NCBI RefSeq assembly: GCF_026341855.1 | Contig: NZ_JAPENW010000001.1 | Coordinates: 5,075,001 to 5,139,000, forward strand | DNA: 64,000 nt | Origin: Streptomyces sp. NBC_00568 | GTDB taxonomy: Bacteria > Actinomycetota > Actinomycetes > Streptomycetales > Streptomycetaceae | Direction: 5' to 3' | Part shown: piece after piece, positions 1-7,970 of the stretch | Numbering within the stretch: position 1 is the first letter of the stretch | Layout: every line of letters begins with the position of its first letter | Made by a program: the position numbers and the translations under genes | Notes under the pieces: generated by a model | What the model was told of the DNA's origin: nothing | The model's database searches: none | Seen by the model: only the letters and a program-made list of their open reading frames with translations

Positions 1-198
1 CCACAGCGCGCCACCGGCCGCGCCGACGGCCGTGTGGCTGACCGCCTGGTGCAGCTTGATCCTGCCGTCCTCGCTCCGCTCGACGACGACCGCGTCCTCC
101 AGCTCGACGAGATGCTGCTTCGACAGCTCGAACAGCTTGCCGCGCACCTGGTTGGCGGTGGCGACATCGTTGTACGCGACGACGAACAGATTGCTCAT
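1..198 (-). CDS. DUF1269-type protein, 3' part cut off by window edge
   Basis: The ATG lies at 196-198 on the minus strand and the reading frame runs off the left edge, so only about 66 N-terminal residues are visible. The start MSNLFVVAYND followed by ATANQVRGKLFEL and a VELEDAVVVER stretch is typical of DUF1269 proteins, which usually continue into a glycine-rich membrane hairpin. The visible part ends in such a stretch (VGAAGGALW). Family function is not established. A GGGTGCCCCTC tract precedes the start and could serve as ribosome binding site. Confidence 0.7.
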   Translation of the reverse strand, partial: MSNLFVVAYNDVATANQVRGKLFELSKQHLVELEDAVVVERSEDGRIKLHQAVSHTAVGAAGGALW

Positions 199-471
199 GA
201 GGGGCACCCCTTATGTCGATTCCGTTCGACTTTATAGCGTTATCGGATGGGGTGCAGTCGGGAGAAATCCAGATGCGTACGGGTGACCACGCTCCCTACG
301 CTGAAGGCGTGTTCCGGAGCAGCAGAGCACCGCTTTCCGCCGGACAGGCATCAGTTCGCGGTCGCGGGGCTACTCTCTACGCACCGACGGACGGCCGCCA
401 CCCCCAGCGCCCCGTCGGCACATCCAGAAGCCGTCAAGGCCCTTTCACTCACGCATACAAGGAGTCCCGTC
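199..471. other. Intergenic region between divergent genes
   Basis: This 273-base spacer separates the divergent DUF1269 gene and the small membrane protein gene. It contains the AT-richer stretch TTCGACTTTATAGCGTTAT around 224-243, which could hold a promoter, and an AAGGAG ribosome binding site near 459-464 for the plus-strand gene. No coding sequence is convincing here. Confidence 0.4.
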
Positions 472-789
472 ATGGGCACCTTGATCTTCTCCGCGACCGT
501 GATCCTGGTCGTCATGGGTTTCTCCAACCACACCCTCTGGCTCGCGGCGATCGTCTTGCTCTTCCTGTACGTCCGCTACGGCCGTACCGGGGGAGGCACG
601 TTCACCGCTGGATCCGCCGGCCCCGCTGGATCCGCAGGGCCCGCCCCGCAAGGCTCCGGCGCGTCCGCGGGCCGCACGGACTCCAGCTACCGGGCGTACC
701 GCGACCGTCGTGACCGCCAGGCCAAGTGGGAGCGCCGCTACCGGCGCGAACGCCCGCTGGAGTCGCGCCGCCAGGAACGCCAGAAGTAA
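472..789 (+). CDS. Small basic membrane protein
   Basis: A 105-residue protein with an AAGGAG ribosome binding site 8 bases before the ATG. Two adjacent hydrophobic segments (residues about 3-17 and 21-36) suggest a membrane hairpin. They are followed by a Gly/Ala/Pro linker and a very basic Arg-rich tail (RDRRDRQAKWERRYRRER). I do not recognise a named family. It ends just before a hairpin that once also served the displaced pspAB tail. Function unknown. Confidence 0.65.
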   Translation: MGTLIFSATVILVVMGFSNHTLWLAAIVLLFLYVRYGRTGGGTFTAGSAGPAGSAGPAPQGSGASAGRTDSSYRAYRDRRDRQAKWERRYRRERPLESRRQERQK

Positions 790-794
790 CCCGA

Positions 795-822
795 CGCGCC
801 GGGGCGTCACAGCCCCGGCGCG
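795..822. terminator. Hairpin at the convergent gene ends
   Basis: An 11-bp perfect inverted repeat (CGCGCCGGGGC at 795-805, its complement at 812-822) with a 6-base loop. It lies just after the small membrane protein gene and overlaps the stop codon of the displaced pspAB tail. It probably terminated the original pspAB transcript as well as the plus-strand gene. Confidence 0.6.
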
Positions 823-951
823 CCCCAGATCGGGAACCAGCGGGCGAGATCCTGCTCGATCCGCAGGTCGTCGACGAGCACCGCCCTGATCTGGAGCTCC
901 AGCGCGTTGCTGCGCCGCCCGCCCTCGTCGGCTAGCGGTGCGAAGGGATGG
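807..951 (-). pseudogene. Displaced original 3' end of pspAB
   Basis: On the minus strand this stretch reads CHPFAPLADEGGRRSNALEL, then a DDLRIEQDLARWFPIW block and a stop at 807-809. It lines up with the C-terminus of the intact PspAB at 2915-3499 (HKRDNALEF ... NDLRIEKDKTRWFPIW). It has no start codon and no N-terminal part. GC content and codon use match the host, unlike the tail now attached to pspAB. It is best explained as the original gene end pushed away by the integrated element. The homology fades at about 945-955, which marks the left junction approximately. Confidence 0.8.
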
Positions 952-992
952 CAGGTGGGCACCGGCGCCGATGGCACTCACCGCCACCGAGG

Positions 993-1259
993 TCAGATTG
1001 TCGGTGGCACTACGGTCACGGTGGTCGTTCCTTCGTAGGGGGCCGCAGAGCGCCACGTCGGTAGTTTCCGAGGGCCCGGTTCCGGCTGCTGTGGGACCTG
1101 CGCACCACGGCGCGTGGTCAGCAAGGGCATCGCTTTTTGGAGTTGCTCGGGTGTGAAGCCCGACTGGATGACAGCCTCGATGAGCACGTCCGGAAGGCCC
1201 TGGGGCTTCGGTGGCAAAGACTCACCCCCCTCCTGCCCAGGGTGGAGCCGTCCTGTCAC
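993..1259 (-). CDS. Small ORF coupled to the integrase
   Basis: An 88-residue reading frame whose GTG overlaps the integrase stop codon (GTGA arrangement), so translation is probably coupled. A central amphipathic stretch (DVLIEAVIQSGFTPEQLQ) looks helical, and the C-terminal part is Pro/Arg/Thr-rich. No family is recognised. In such a compact element a small protein directly after the integrase could be a recombination directionality factor, but that is inference from position only. Confidence 0.45.
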   Translation of the reverse strand: MTGRLHPGQEGGESLPPKPQGLPDVLIEAVIQSGFTPEQLQKAMPLLTTRRGAQVPQQPEPGPRKLPTWRSAAPYEGTTTVTVVPPTI

Positions 1260-2842
1260 ACCTTCAGTCGCTCCGGGACGAACAGCTCGAAGGAATCCCG
1301 GCGGCAGAGAAACTGGACACCATTCTTCCGCATCAACCTCTCCAGTTCGGACACTTCAGCCGACTCCCAGAGCTGCCGCCAGGTCTTCCCGAGGCTGCGG
1401 TACTCCCACCTGTCACCGGTCGATACCTTGTGCAGGAATTCGTACTCGGCGTTCAGTTTGTCGAGCATCTTTTCGGCATGGGGGCGCGTCAGGGCCGTTC
1501 CGTAGCGTCGGCCGGGTTCCATGTCCGTCATGATGACCGGTAGCAGATCCTCGATCTTGCGCATACGGGTCCCGTGGTCCTCGCCTACGACGTAAATCCG
1601 CTCTTCCGCCTCGATGTCACCGAACTGTTCCATCATGTGATGCTCGAAAGTGGCCAGCAGGCGGCCGGGCTCCCAAGACGCCTGATCCTCGCAGCCGTAC
1701 CGAGTCCTCCCGCCCACCATGCGAGGGCTGACGCATCGGAATTTCGGATACTCTCTGCGGCCGTTCTTCGTCTCCCTGCGAGAGACGTGCAAGCGCATCT
1801 TTCCCCTGCAGTACCCGCAGAGAACGACGTCCAGGAAGGGGGTTGCGTTGATGGGAGGGGAGACCGAGAATGAGCGCTCGCTGAGGTGGGCCTGAAGCGT
1901 CTTCCACTCCTCGTCAGTAAAGATCGGTTCCGCCATGCGGATCTTGCTGCCGTTCTCCTTGATGATGGGGACGGTCTCGTAGTACTTCTTGCCGGGGACG
2001 GGCCGACTCTCCATCTTCCAGCCCATCAGGGCTTCACTCTTGAGCATCTTGCGGATGCCGGCCGCTGTCCATGCGTACTCGCGTCCTGAGTCGGCGATGC
2101 GTTTCGACGGACGTGTGCCCCGTGGAGTCGGCTCCTTTCGACTGTTCAGAGCATTGGCGATCTCGGCGGCAGTCTCCGGCGAGTCCTTGGCGAGGAGACG
2201 GTTCGCGATCTCGCGAATGACGTCGACCTGTCGGGGATTCTGGCGAAGGTGGGCAGCCCCGTCATCCCCCCTGCAGACCTCGAAGCCGTAGGCAGGCATA
2301 CCTCCCGGCCAGCGCTGCTGCTCCCGAACGCTCTCGCGGAAGCTCTTGACGCGCAGCGACGTGTTACCGGCCTCCATCTCCGCAAGGACGGAGAAGAGAG
2401 AGATGATCACGTGCTGGAACGGGCCGGTCATGTCGAAGACCGGTTCAGTGACCGAGGCGAACCTCTTCTTCCCGTGGTCATCCGCCCAACGGAGCATGTC
2501 CTGCATATCCGTGGCTCTGCGAATGAAGCGGTCCAGCTTCCAGAACAGGATGAGGTCGAATTCCGGGGCGCGTTCCTTGAGCCAATGCCCTAGTTCGGAT
2601 CGATCCATCGGGTGTTGCTTTGTCGCCGAGACATGCGCGTCTCGCGCTACACCGACCTCAACCCAGCTGAGCCCTTGGGTGACCTTCTCGGTGATGTATG
2701 CGCGGGCGTCCACGAGTTGCCGCTCAAGGCTGGTGGATTCGTCGGTCAGGTAGCTGATTCGCAGGGATACGAGCACCCGGACGGGCTTCTGCCGCCCAAA
2801 GGGGTTTGTGGCTGAGCCGATGGCCGTGTCGAACGTGGTCAC
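1256..2842 (-). CDS. int: Large serine recombinase (integrase)
   Basis: A 528-residue large serine recombinase, in the normal size range of phage-type serine integrases. The N-terminal resolvase domain shows the catalytic serine motif (VSLRIS, Ser30) with ESTSLERQ, a DLILFWKLDRFIRR segment, and the LAEMEAGNTSLRVK region leading to the long helix. The recombinase domain follows (WPGGMPAYGFEV ... AWTAAGIRKMLKS). A zinc ribbon has LCGYC and later RCVSP and YGCEDQ cysteines, followed by a C-terminal coiled-coil-like part. It starts with GTG and has no obvious ribosome binding site. It catalyses site-specific integration at attP/attB. It points away from pspAB, with its 5' end about 70 bases from the pspAB stop codon. 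Confidence 0.93.
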   Translation of the reverse strand: MTTFDTAIGSATNPFGRQKPVRVLVSLRISYLTDESTSLERQLVDARAYITEKVTQGLSWVEVGVARDAHVSATKQHPMDRSELGHWLKERAPEFDLILFWKLDRFIRRATDMQDMLRWADDHGKKRFASVTEPVFDMTGPFQHVIISLFSVLAEMEAGNTSLRVKSFRESVREQQRWPGGMPAYGFEVCRGDDGAAHLRQNPRQVDVIREIANRLLAKDSPETAAEIANALNSRKEPTPRGTRPSKRIADSGREYAWTAAGIRKMLKSEALMGWKMESRPVPGKKYYETVPIIKENGSKIRMAEPIFTDEEWKTLQAHLSERSFSVSPPINATPFLDVVLCGYCRGKMRLHVSRRETKNGRREYPKFRCVSPRMVGGRTRYGCEDQASWEPGRLLATFEHHMMEQFGDIEAEERIYVVGEDHGTRMRKIEDLLPVIMTDMEPGRRYGTALTRPHAEKMLDKLNAEYEFLHKVSTGDRWEYRSLGKTWRQLWESAEVSELERLMRKNGVQFLCRRDSFELFVPERLKV

Positions 2843-2914
2843 GGCGCAGAGCCTACGTGCCTACTTCGCCGGTACAAGGCTTTCTTGTATCTGTAGACAC
2901 TTTCGGGTGACTGT

Positions 2915-3499
2915 TCAGTCGATCAATCCTGGCGCGTCCCAGATCGGGAACCAGCGCGTCTTGTCCTTCTCGATGCGTAGGTCGTTCTCCAGTTGGGCCG
3001 CTACCTGGAATTCCAGTGCGTTGTCGCGTTTATGTCGACCAGGGAGTGTACATAGAGGATAGAACGTTCCTCGTTTATAGAGATACACGAGGCCGAGCCG
3101 CCGCCCGCTGTCCCTGAAACCCACCACGGAACAGAGCAGCTGGGGTCCGAAGCCGGAGCCCTCCAGGGCGGTGTTGACCGCGTGCAGATCGCTCACGAGT
3201 GCCGGCAGGTCATCGGGTGTGCGGCGGGAGACGAGCCACGAGTACCCGTACTCGTCCCGGCCGACTTCCACCGGGGGACCCGTCCGCCCGGTGTCCGCGT
3301 CGAGCAGGGCCTGTGCCTCCCGGTGCGCCTCGGCGAAGGCCGCGCCCTCGGCGGACGCGAAGCACACCGCGCCCGTGCCGGTCGGGGTGAACCCGGCCGC
3401 CGCCTGGAGGGTCACGGCCGCCGACGGCAGTCCGAAGAGCTGATCGAGGTCCGGTACGGCCGGTTTGCTGCGGCCGAGCAGGATGTCCAGGAACCCCAT
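2915..3499 (-). CDS. pspAB: PspA-associated protein PspAB with element-derived C-terminus
   Basis: A 194-residue protein beginning MGFLDILLGRSKPAVPDLDQLFGLP, typical of the actinobacterial PspAB family found beside HtpX and PspA homologues. It presumably acts in the envelope-stress response. The 3' third (from about 3095 down to 2915) uses AT-rich codons such as TAT, AAA, CGA and GGA, unlike the GC-rich 5' part. This segment was probably supplied by the integrated element, and the host tail survives at 807-951. The conserved C-terminal WFPIW motif is kept, so the protein is likely functional. The gene starts 4 bases after the htpX stop, so the two are cotranscribed. Confidence 0.85.
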   Translation of the reverse strand: MGFLDILLGRSKPAVPDLDQLFGLPSAAVTLQAAAGFTPTGTGAVCFASAEGAAFAEAHREAQALLDADTGRTGPPVEVGRDEYGYSWLVSRRTPDDLPALVSDLHAVNTALEGSGFGPQLLCSVVGFRDSGRRLGLVYLYKRGTFYPLCTLPGRHKRDNALEFQVAAQLENDLRIEKDKTRWFPIWDAPGLID

Positions 3500-3503
3500 A
3501 CGG

Positions 3504-4448
3504 TCAGCCGGCCTCTCCGGGGGACGGGGCGATGGCTCCCGGCGTCGCGGGCTCGCCCAGCTCGGCGGAGATGCGGGCCAGTTGTTCGAGCCGCTGCTCC
3601 AGGCTCGGGTGGGTGGAGAAGAGGTTGGCGAGGCCCGGCTGGGCGCCGAGCGCGGGCGTGAAGTAGAAGGCGTTGAACGCCTGCGCGGTCCGCAGGTCCT
3701 TCGTCGGGATCCGGCCGATGTCCCCGGTCACCTTGGTCAGCGCCGACGCCAGTGCCGAGGGGCGGCCGGTGAGCAGGGCCGCGGCGCGGTCGGCGGCCAG
3801 CTCGCGGTACCGGGAGAGTGCCCTGATCAGCAGGAAGCTGATGGCGTACACCGCCGCGGACACCGCCATCACCACGGTGAAGAGTGCCACGGTGTTCTGG
3901 TCCTTCTGGCCCCGGCCGCCGAAGAGCTGCGAGTAGAACGCGAACCGCACGATCAGCCCGGCGAGGACCCCGAGGAACGACGCCACGGTGATCACGGCGA
4001 CGTCCTTGTGCGCCACGTGCGACAGCTCGTGGGCGAGGACGCCTTCGAGCTCTTCGGGCTCCAGGCGGCGCAGCAGCCCCGTGGTCACGCAGAGGACGGC
4101 GTGATCGGCGTTGCGCCCCGTGGCGAACGCGTTCGGCATGTCGAGGTCCGAGACGGCGACCAGCGGCTTGGGCATGTCGGCCACGGCGCACAGCCGGTCG
4201 ACCACGCCGTGCAGCTGGGGATACTCCTCCTGCTCCACGATCCGCCCGTGCATCGCGTACAGCGCGATCCGGTCCGAGAACCAGTACTGCGCGACGAGCA
4301 GTCCGCCCGCGATCACCACGACCAGTACCCACGACTTCAGCAACACGATCAACGCGGCGACGAAGGCCACGTACAGCAATCCGAGCAGGAACAGCGTGAC
4401 CGTCATCCGCACGGTCAGCCGCCGATCGCTCCGGAACCGGCTCTGCAT
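3504..4448 (-). CDS. htpX: HtpX-type zinc metalloprotease, M48 family
   Basis: A 314-residue membrane protease. Two N-terminal hydrophobic segments (residues about 14-36 and 39-58) precede the catalytic HELSH zinc motif within VLAHELSHVAHKD. A further pair of membrane segments follows (VITVASFLGVLAGLI and FTVVMAVSAAVYAISFLLI). The downstream ELAADRAAA supplies the third zinc ligand typical of M48. The C-terminal STHPSLEQRLEQL motif is also family-typical. HtpX degrades misfolded membrane proteins under envelope stress. It forms an operon with pspAB, linking it to the PspA system at 48.5 kb. Confidence 0.95.
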   Translation of the reverse strand: MQSRFRSDRRLTVRMTVTLFLLGLLYVAFVAALIVLLKSWVLVVVIAGGLLVAQYWFSDRIALYAMHGRIVEQEEYPQLHGVVDRLCAVADMPKPLVAVSDLDMPNAFATGRNADHAVLCVTTGLLRRLEPEELEGVLAHELSHVAHKDVAVITVASFLGVLAGLIVRFAFYSQLFGGRGQKDQNTVALFTVVMAVSAAVYAISFLLIRALSRYRELAADRAAALLTGRPSALASALTKVTGDIGRIPTKDLRTAQAFNAFYFTPALGAQPGLANLFSTHPSLEQRLEQLARISAELGEPATPGAIAPSPGEAG

Positions 4449-4596
4449 CTGGTATCACCCCGCAGTCAGGCACTCGTCCCGCTCTCCATTGTGCGCCCGG
4501 GGTCCCCCATGAACAGGTGCCGATAGGCCCCGCTATGGGCAAAGAACTCCTCCGGGAACGGAGCGGCCGGAAAGGGACGGCGTCGGGGGAAAACGC

Positions 4597-4634
4597 ACCG
4601 GCCGTGCCCCTCCCGGAGGAAGGGCACGGCCGGT
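4597..4634 (-). terminator. glnA transcription terminator
   Basis: A perfect 13-bp inverted repeat (ACCGGCCGTGCCC at 4597-4609, complement at 4622-4634) with a 12-base loop. It lies 22 bases past the glnA stop codon on the minus strand. No clear U-tract follows, as is common in Streptomyces. Confidence 0.8.
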
Positions 4635-4656
4635 ATGTGCGGCTGGAGCGACGGGC

Positions 4657-6066
4657 TTACACGTCGAAGTAGAGCTCGAACTCGTGCGGGTGCGGACGCA
4701 GCTGCAGCGGGGCGATCTCGTTCGTGCGCTTGTAGTCGATCCACGTCTCGATCAGGTCGGACGTGAAGACGTCGCCCGCGAGCAGGAACTCGTGGTCGGC
4801 CTCGAGGCGGTCGAGGACGGCCGGGAGCGAGGTCGGGACCTGGGCGACGCCCGCGTGCTCCTCGGGAGCCAGCTCGTACAGGTCCTTGTCGATCGGCTCG
4901 GCCGGCTCGATCTTGTTCTTGACGCCGTCCAGGCCGGCCATCAGCAGGGCCGAGAACGCCAGGTACGGGTTGCCGGAGGAGTCGGGCGCGCGGAACTCGA
5001 CGCGCTTGGCCTTCGGGTTCGAGCCCGTGATCGGGATACGCATGGCCGCGGAGCGGTTGCGCTGCGAGTACACCAGGTTGACCGGGGCCTCGAAGCCGGG
5101 GACCAAGCGGTGGTACGAGTTCACCGTCGGGTTGGTGAAGGCGAGCAGCGACGGGGCGTGCTTGAGGATGCCGCCGATGTAGTAGCGGGCCATGTCCGAC
5201 AGGCCCGCGTAGCCGGCCTCGTCGTAGAACAGCGGGGAGCCGCCGCTCCACAGGGACTGGTGGACGTGCATGCCCGAGCCGTTGTCACCGAAGATCGGCT
5301 TCGGCATGAAGGTCGCGGTCTTGCCGTTGCGCCAGGCGACGTTCTTCACGATGTACTTGAAGAGCTGGAGGTCGTCGGCCGCGGCGAGCAGCGTGTTGAA
5401 CTTGTAGTTGATCTCGGCCTGGCCGGCGGTGCCCACCTCGTGGTGCTGGCGCTCGACCTGGAGGCCGGAGTTGGCCAGCTCCAGGGAGATCTCCGCACGC
5501 AGGTCGGCGAAGTGGTCGACCGGCGGGGTCGGGAAGTAGCCGCCCTTGTAGCGGACCTTGTAACCGCGGTTGTCCTCGACCGCACCGGTGTTCCAGGCGC
5601 CGGCCTCGGAGTCGATGTGGTAGAACGCCTCGTTCTCGGAGGTCTTGAAGCGCACGCTGTCGAAGACGTAGAACTCGGCCTCGGGACCGAAGTACGCGGT
5701 GTCCGCGATACCGGTCGACGCGAGGTAGGCCTCGGCCTTCTTGGCCACGTTGCGCGGGTCACGGGAGTACTGCTCGCCCGTGATCGGGTCGTGGATGAAG
5801 AAGTTGATGTTGACCGTCTTGTCGCGGCGGAAGGGGTCGACGCGCGCGGTGGACAGGTCGGCGCGGAGCGCCATGTCGGACTCGTGGATGGCCTGGAAGC
5901 CGCGGATGGAGGAGCCGTCGAACGCGAGCTCCTCGGTCGGGTCGAAGGCCTCGGCCGGGATCGTGAAGTGCTGCATCACACCCGGCAGGTCGCAGAAGCG
6001 GACATCGACGAACTTGACGTCCTCGTCCGCGATGTACTTCTTGGCCTCGTCGGCGTTCTGGAACAT
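4657..6066 (-). CDS. glnA: Glutamine synthetase type I (GSI-beta)
   Basis: A 469-residue dodecameric glutamine synthetase that condenses ammonia and glutamate using ATP. Visible landmarks are DGSSIRGFQAIHESD near the N-terminus, the EAEFYVFD and GYFPTPPVD motifs, HHEVGTAGQAEI, NGSGMHVHQS, and NRSAAMRIP. The adenylylation tyrosine sits in PIDKDLYEL near residue 397, so activity is probably controlled by GlnE. The ATG at 6064-6066 is preceded by AGGAGGAG, which fixes this start over upstream in-frame codons. A GlnR operator lies about 100-135 bases upstream. Transcribed alone, with its own terminator. Confidence 0.98.
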   Translation of the reverse strand: MFQNADEAKKYIADEDVKFVDVRFCDLPGVMQHFTIPAEAFDPTEELAFDGSSIRGFQAIHESDMALRADLSTARVDPFRRDKTVNINFFIHDPITGEQYSRDPRNVAKKAEAYLASTGIADTAYFGPEAEFYVFDSVRFKTSENEAFYHIDSEAGAWNTGAVEDNRGYKVRYKGGYFPTPPVDHFADLRAEISLELANSGLQVERQHHEVGTAGQAEINYKFNTLLAAADDLQLFKYIVKNVAWRNGKTATFMPKPIFGDNGSGMHVHQSLWSGGSPLFYDEAGYAGLSDMARYYIGGILKHAPSLLAFTNPTVNSYHRLVPGFEAPVNLVYSQRNRSAAMRIPITGSNPKAKRVEFRAPDSSGNPYLAFSALLMAGLDGVKNKIEPAEPIDKDLYELAPEEHAGVAQVPTSLPAVLDRLEADHEFLLAGDVFTSDLIETWIDYKRTNEIAPLQLRPHPHEFELYFDV

Positions 6067-6164
6067 CCAGCTCCTCCTACTCCCGCCCACAGTGGACCGG
6101 GGTGGTAGTTCGTTCGTGCGGCCAGTGCGGTGGCACACGCTGGAGCCGACCATAGGGACGGGGG

Positions 6165-6202
6165 ATTTCTCAAGCGTGACCCATTTGTTTCACCCAAGTT
6201 AA
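6165..6202 (-). promoter_or_regulatory. GlnR operator upstream of glnA
   Basis: Read on the minus strand this is TTAAC-N6-GAAAC-N6-GTCAC-N6-GAAAT, two tandem copies of the gTnAC-n6-GaAAC half-site pair known for the actinobacterial nitrogen regulator GlnR, with exact 11-base periodicity. It lies about 100-135 bases upstream of the glnA start. GlnR would activate glnA under nitrogen limitation. The spacing also places it close to the divergent RDD gene. Confidence 0.85.
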
Positions 6203-6265
6203 CCGACCCGGGTCGGCCCGGCCCCTCCTGTCCGTATGGCAAAACGGGCACAGTACCGTGGACGG

Positions 6266-6733
6266 GTGGACAACAGGCAAGCAATCGGATCGTGGCTCTC
6301 CGGCCCCCGCGCGGCGGCGGAGGAAGCCGGTGTCGACTTCGGATACCGGGGCGAACAGCTCGGTCTCCCGGAGCACGGACCGGGGTCGATCGCCCGCCCC
6401 GGCCGCCGGCTGGGCGCCCTCGCCGTCGACTGGGGCCTGTGCCTCTTGATCGCATACGGGCTGCTCACCGACGGCTACGACCAGGCGACGGGCAACTGGG
6501 CCCTGCTCGTCTTCTTCGTCCTCGGTCTGCTCACGGTCGGCACCGTCGGCTTCACTCCGGGCAAGCGTCTGTTCGGCCTGCGCGTCGTCCCCGAGGGCGG
6601 CGGCCGCCTGAACCCGCTGCGCACCCTGCTGCGTACGGTGCTCCTGTGCGTGGCCGTCCCGGCGCTGATCTGGGACCGCGACGGCCGCGGTCTGCACGAC
6701 CGCCTGGCCCGCACGATCGAAGTCCGCATCTGA
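6266..6733 (+). CDS. RDD-family membrane protein
   Basis: A 155-residue protein of the RDD family. The motif RPGRRLGALAVDWGLCLLI carries the conserved Arg and Asp at the start of the first membrane helix. A second helix follows (WALLVFFVLGLLTVG), then GFTPGKRLFGLRVV, a third helix and RGLHDRLARTIEV. These are the family signatures. Function is unknown; RDD proteins are often thought to be membrane transporters or chaperone-like factors. I chose the GTG at 6266 (VDNRQAIGSW) because similarity begins there. An in-frame ATG at 6236 is the alternative. The gene is divergent from glnA. Confidence 0.8.
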   Translation: MDNRQAIGSWLSGPRAAAEEAGVDFGYRGEQLGLPEHGPGSIARPGRRLGALAVDWGLCLLIAYGLLTDGYDQATGNWALLVFFVLGLLTVGTVGFTPGKRLFGLRVVPEGGGRLNPLRTLLRTVLLCVAVPALIWDRDGRGLHDRLARTIEVRI

Positions 6734-6842
6734 CCCGTCCGACGCGCCCCGCGCCCCGCGACCCGGGGCGCACCGAGCTGCGCCGACGACGAGCCGCTAC
6801 GACGACCGATCCGCTACGACAGACGTGTTCTACGACGGACGA

Positions 6843-6901
6843 CGGTTCTACGACGATGGGGCGCCCGGAGAATCTCCGGGCGCCCCATCGTCGTAGAACC
6901 G
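6843..6901. terminator. Long perfect hairpin, bidirectional terminator
   Basis: A perfect 28-bp inverted repeat (6843-6870 with 6874-6901) closed by a 3-base loop. It lies between the convergent RDD and DUF4191 genes. The length and perfection are unusual even for this genome. The outer stem repeats a TTCTACGACGA motif seen several times just upstream (6790-6856). Confidence 0.85.
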
Positions 6902-6925
6902 CGTAGAACTGGTAGTGGAGGAGGG

Positions 6926-7624
6926 TCAGCCCTTCGGGCCGCCGCGCGGCATCCGCATGCCCTTGGGCATCGGACCCTTCGGCAGCGGCATGTTGCTCAT
7001 CAGGTCGCCCATGGCGCGCAGCCGGTCGTTGGTCGCGGTGACCTGAGGGCCGGCGAGCACGCGCGGCAGCTTCAGCATCGTCGTGCGGAGCTTCTTCAGC
7101 TCCACCTGGCCCTCGCCGGTGCCCACGAGAATGTCGTGCACCGGGACGTCCGCGACGATCCGCGCCATCTTCTTCTTCTCGGCGGCCAGCAGGCTCTTCA
7201 CCCGGTTCGGGTTGCCCTCGGCGACCAGCACGATGCCGGCCTTGCCGACCGCGCGGTGCACCACGTCCTGGCTGCGGTTCATCGCCACCGCCGGGGTCGT
7301 GGTCCAGCCTCGGCCGATGTTGTCGAGCACCGCCGCGGCTGCGCCGGGCTGTCCCTCCATCTGCCCGAAGGCGGCCCGCTCGGCCCTGCGTCCGAAGACG
7401 ATCGCCGTCGCGAGGAAGGCGAGCAGAAGCCCGAGAATGCCCAGATAGATCGGGTGACCGATCAAGAAGCCGATCGCGAGGAAGACACCGAGGGTGAGAA
7501 TTCCGACAGCCGCGAGTACAAGACCGATCTTGGAGTCGGCCTTGCGGGTCATCTTGTACGTCAGGGCGATCTGCTTGAGTCGCCCGGGGTTCGCAGCGTC
7601 CGCTGCGGTTTCCTTCCTCGCCAT
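6926..7624 (-). CDS. DUF4191 membrane protein
   Basis: A 232-residue protein with two adjacent membrane segments (about residues 33-57 and 60-80). These are followed by the FGRRAERAAFGQMEGQPGAAAAVLDNIGRGW motif typical of actinobacterial DUF4191 proteins. A soluble domain and a basic, Met/Pro/Gly-rich tail (PLPKGPMPKGMRMPRGG) complete it. Function is unknown. In actinobacteria the family is commonly located between the glutamine synthetase and lipoate genes, as here. The ATG at 7624 was chosen over the GTG two codons upstream because MARKE starts are typical. Confidence 0.85.
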   Translation of the reverse strand: MARKETAADAANPGRLKQIALTYKMTRKADSKIGLVLAAVGILTLGVFLAIGFLIGHPIYLGILGLLLAFLATAIVFGRRAERAAFGQMEGQPGAAAAVLDNIGRGWTTTPAVAMNRSQDVVHRAVGKAGIVLVAEGNPNRVKSLLAAEKKKMARIVADVPVHDILVGTGEGQVELKKLRTTMLKLPRVLAGPQVTATNDRLRAMGDLMSNMPLPKGPMPKGMRMPRGGPKG

Positions 7625-7704
7625 GCCCACGAGTCTACGTGGCCCGTGAAGTGCGGACGACGGCAGTACCGGGCGAGCGGGCCCCGGTACCGGGGGAGCG
7701 GCGA

Positions 7705-7902
7705 TCAGGAGCGCGTCGAGACGGATTCCAGCACGCGCTGAGCCTCGACCCGGTCCTTGGCGCGGCGACGGTCCTCCAGGACGGAGGTCCAGGCGTTGCG
7801 GCGAGCGGTGCGCTGCCCGCTGCTCATGAGCAGCGACTCGACGGCACGGAGTGCATCGGTGAACGAAGGAATCGCGGTGGCGCGTACGGGCGCGGCCTGC
7901 AT
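7705..7902 (-). CDS. Small conserved Streptomyces protein (65 aa)
   Basis: A 65-residue soluble, basic protein (MQAAPVRATAIPSFTDALRA ... QRTARRNAWTSVLEDRRRA). A GAGGGGGGA tract about 10 bases before the ATG serves as ribosome binding site. The same small protein occurs upstream of the DUF4191 gene in other streptomycetes, to my recollection. No domain or function is known. A good -35/-10 promoter overlapped by a 9-bp inverted repeat lies 75-100 bases upstream, so it is probably regulated. Confidence 0.7.
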   Translation of the reverse strand: MQAAPVRATAIPSFTDALRAVESLLMSSGQRTARRNAWTSVLEDRRRAKDRVEAQRVLESVSTRS

Positions 7903-7970
7903 GATGGAGGTCCCCCCTCGGGATCGGCGGCTCGGACGGGGCGGTGCGTGACGTGGAACCAGGGTCACTG

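Larger units (their letters stand above)
950..3090. mobile_element. Minimal serine-integrase element inserted in the 3' end of pspAB
   Basis: The segment lies between the displaced pspAB tail and the intact pspAB gene. It carries only a large serine integrase and one overlapping small ORF. The last 50 or so codons of pspAB at the right edge (about 2915-3090) use AT-rich codons unlike the rest of the gene. This suggests the element brought its own version of the tail and so kept the target gene intact. Both ends are approximate: left near 945-960, right near 3060-3100. No replication, transfer or phage structural genes are present, so it is either a deletion remnant or a minimal integrative element. 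Confidence 0.7.
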
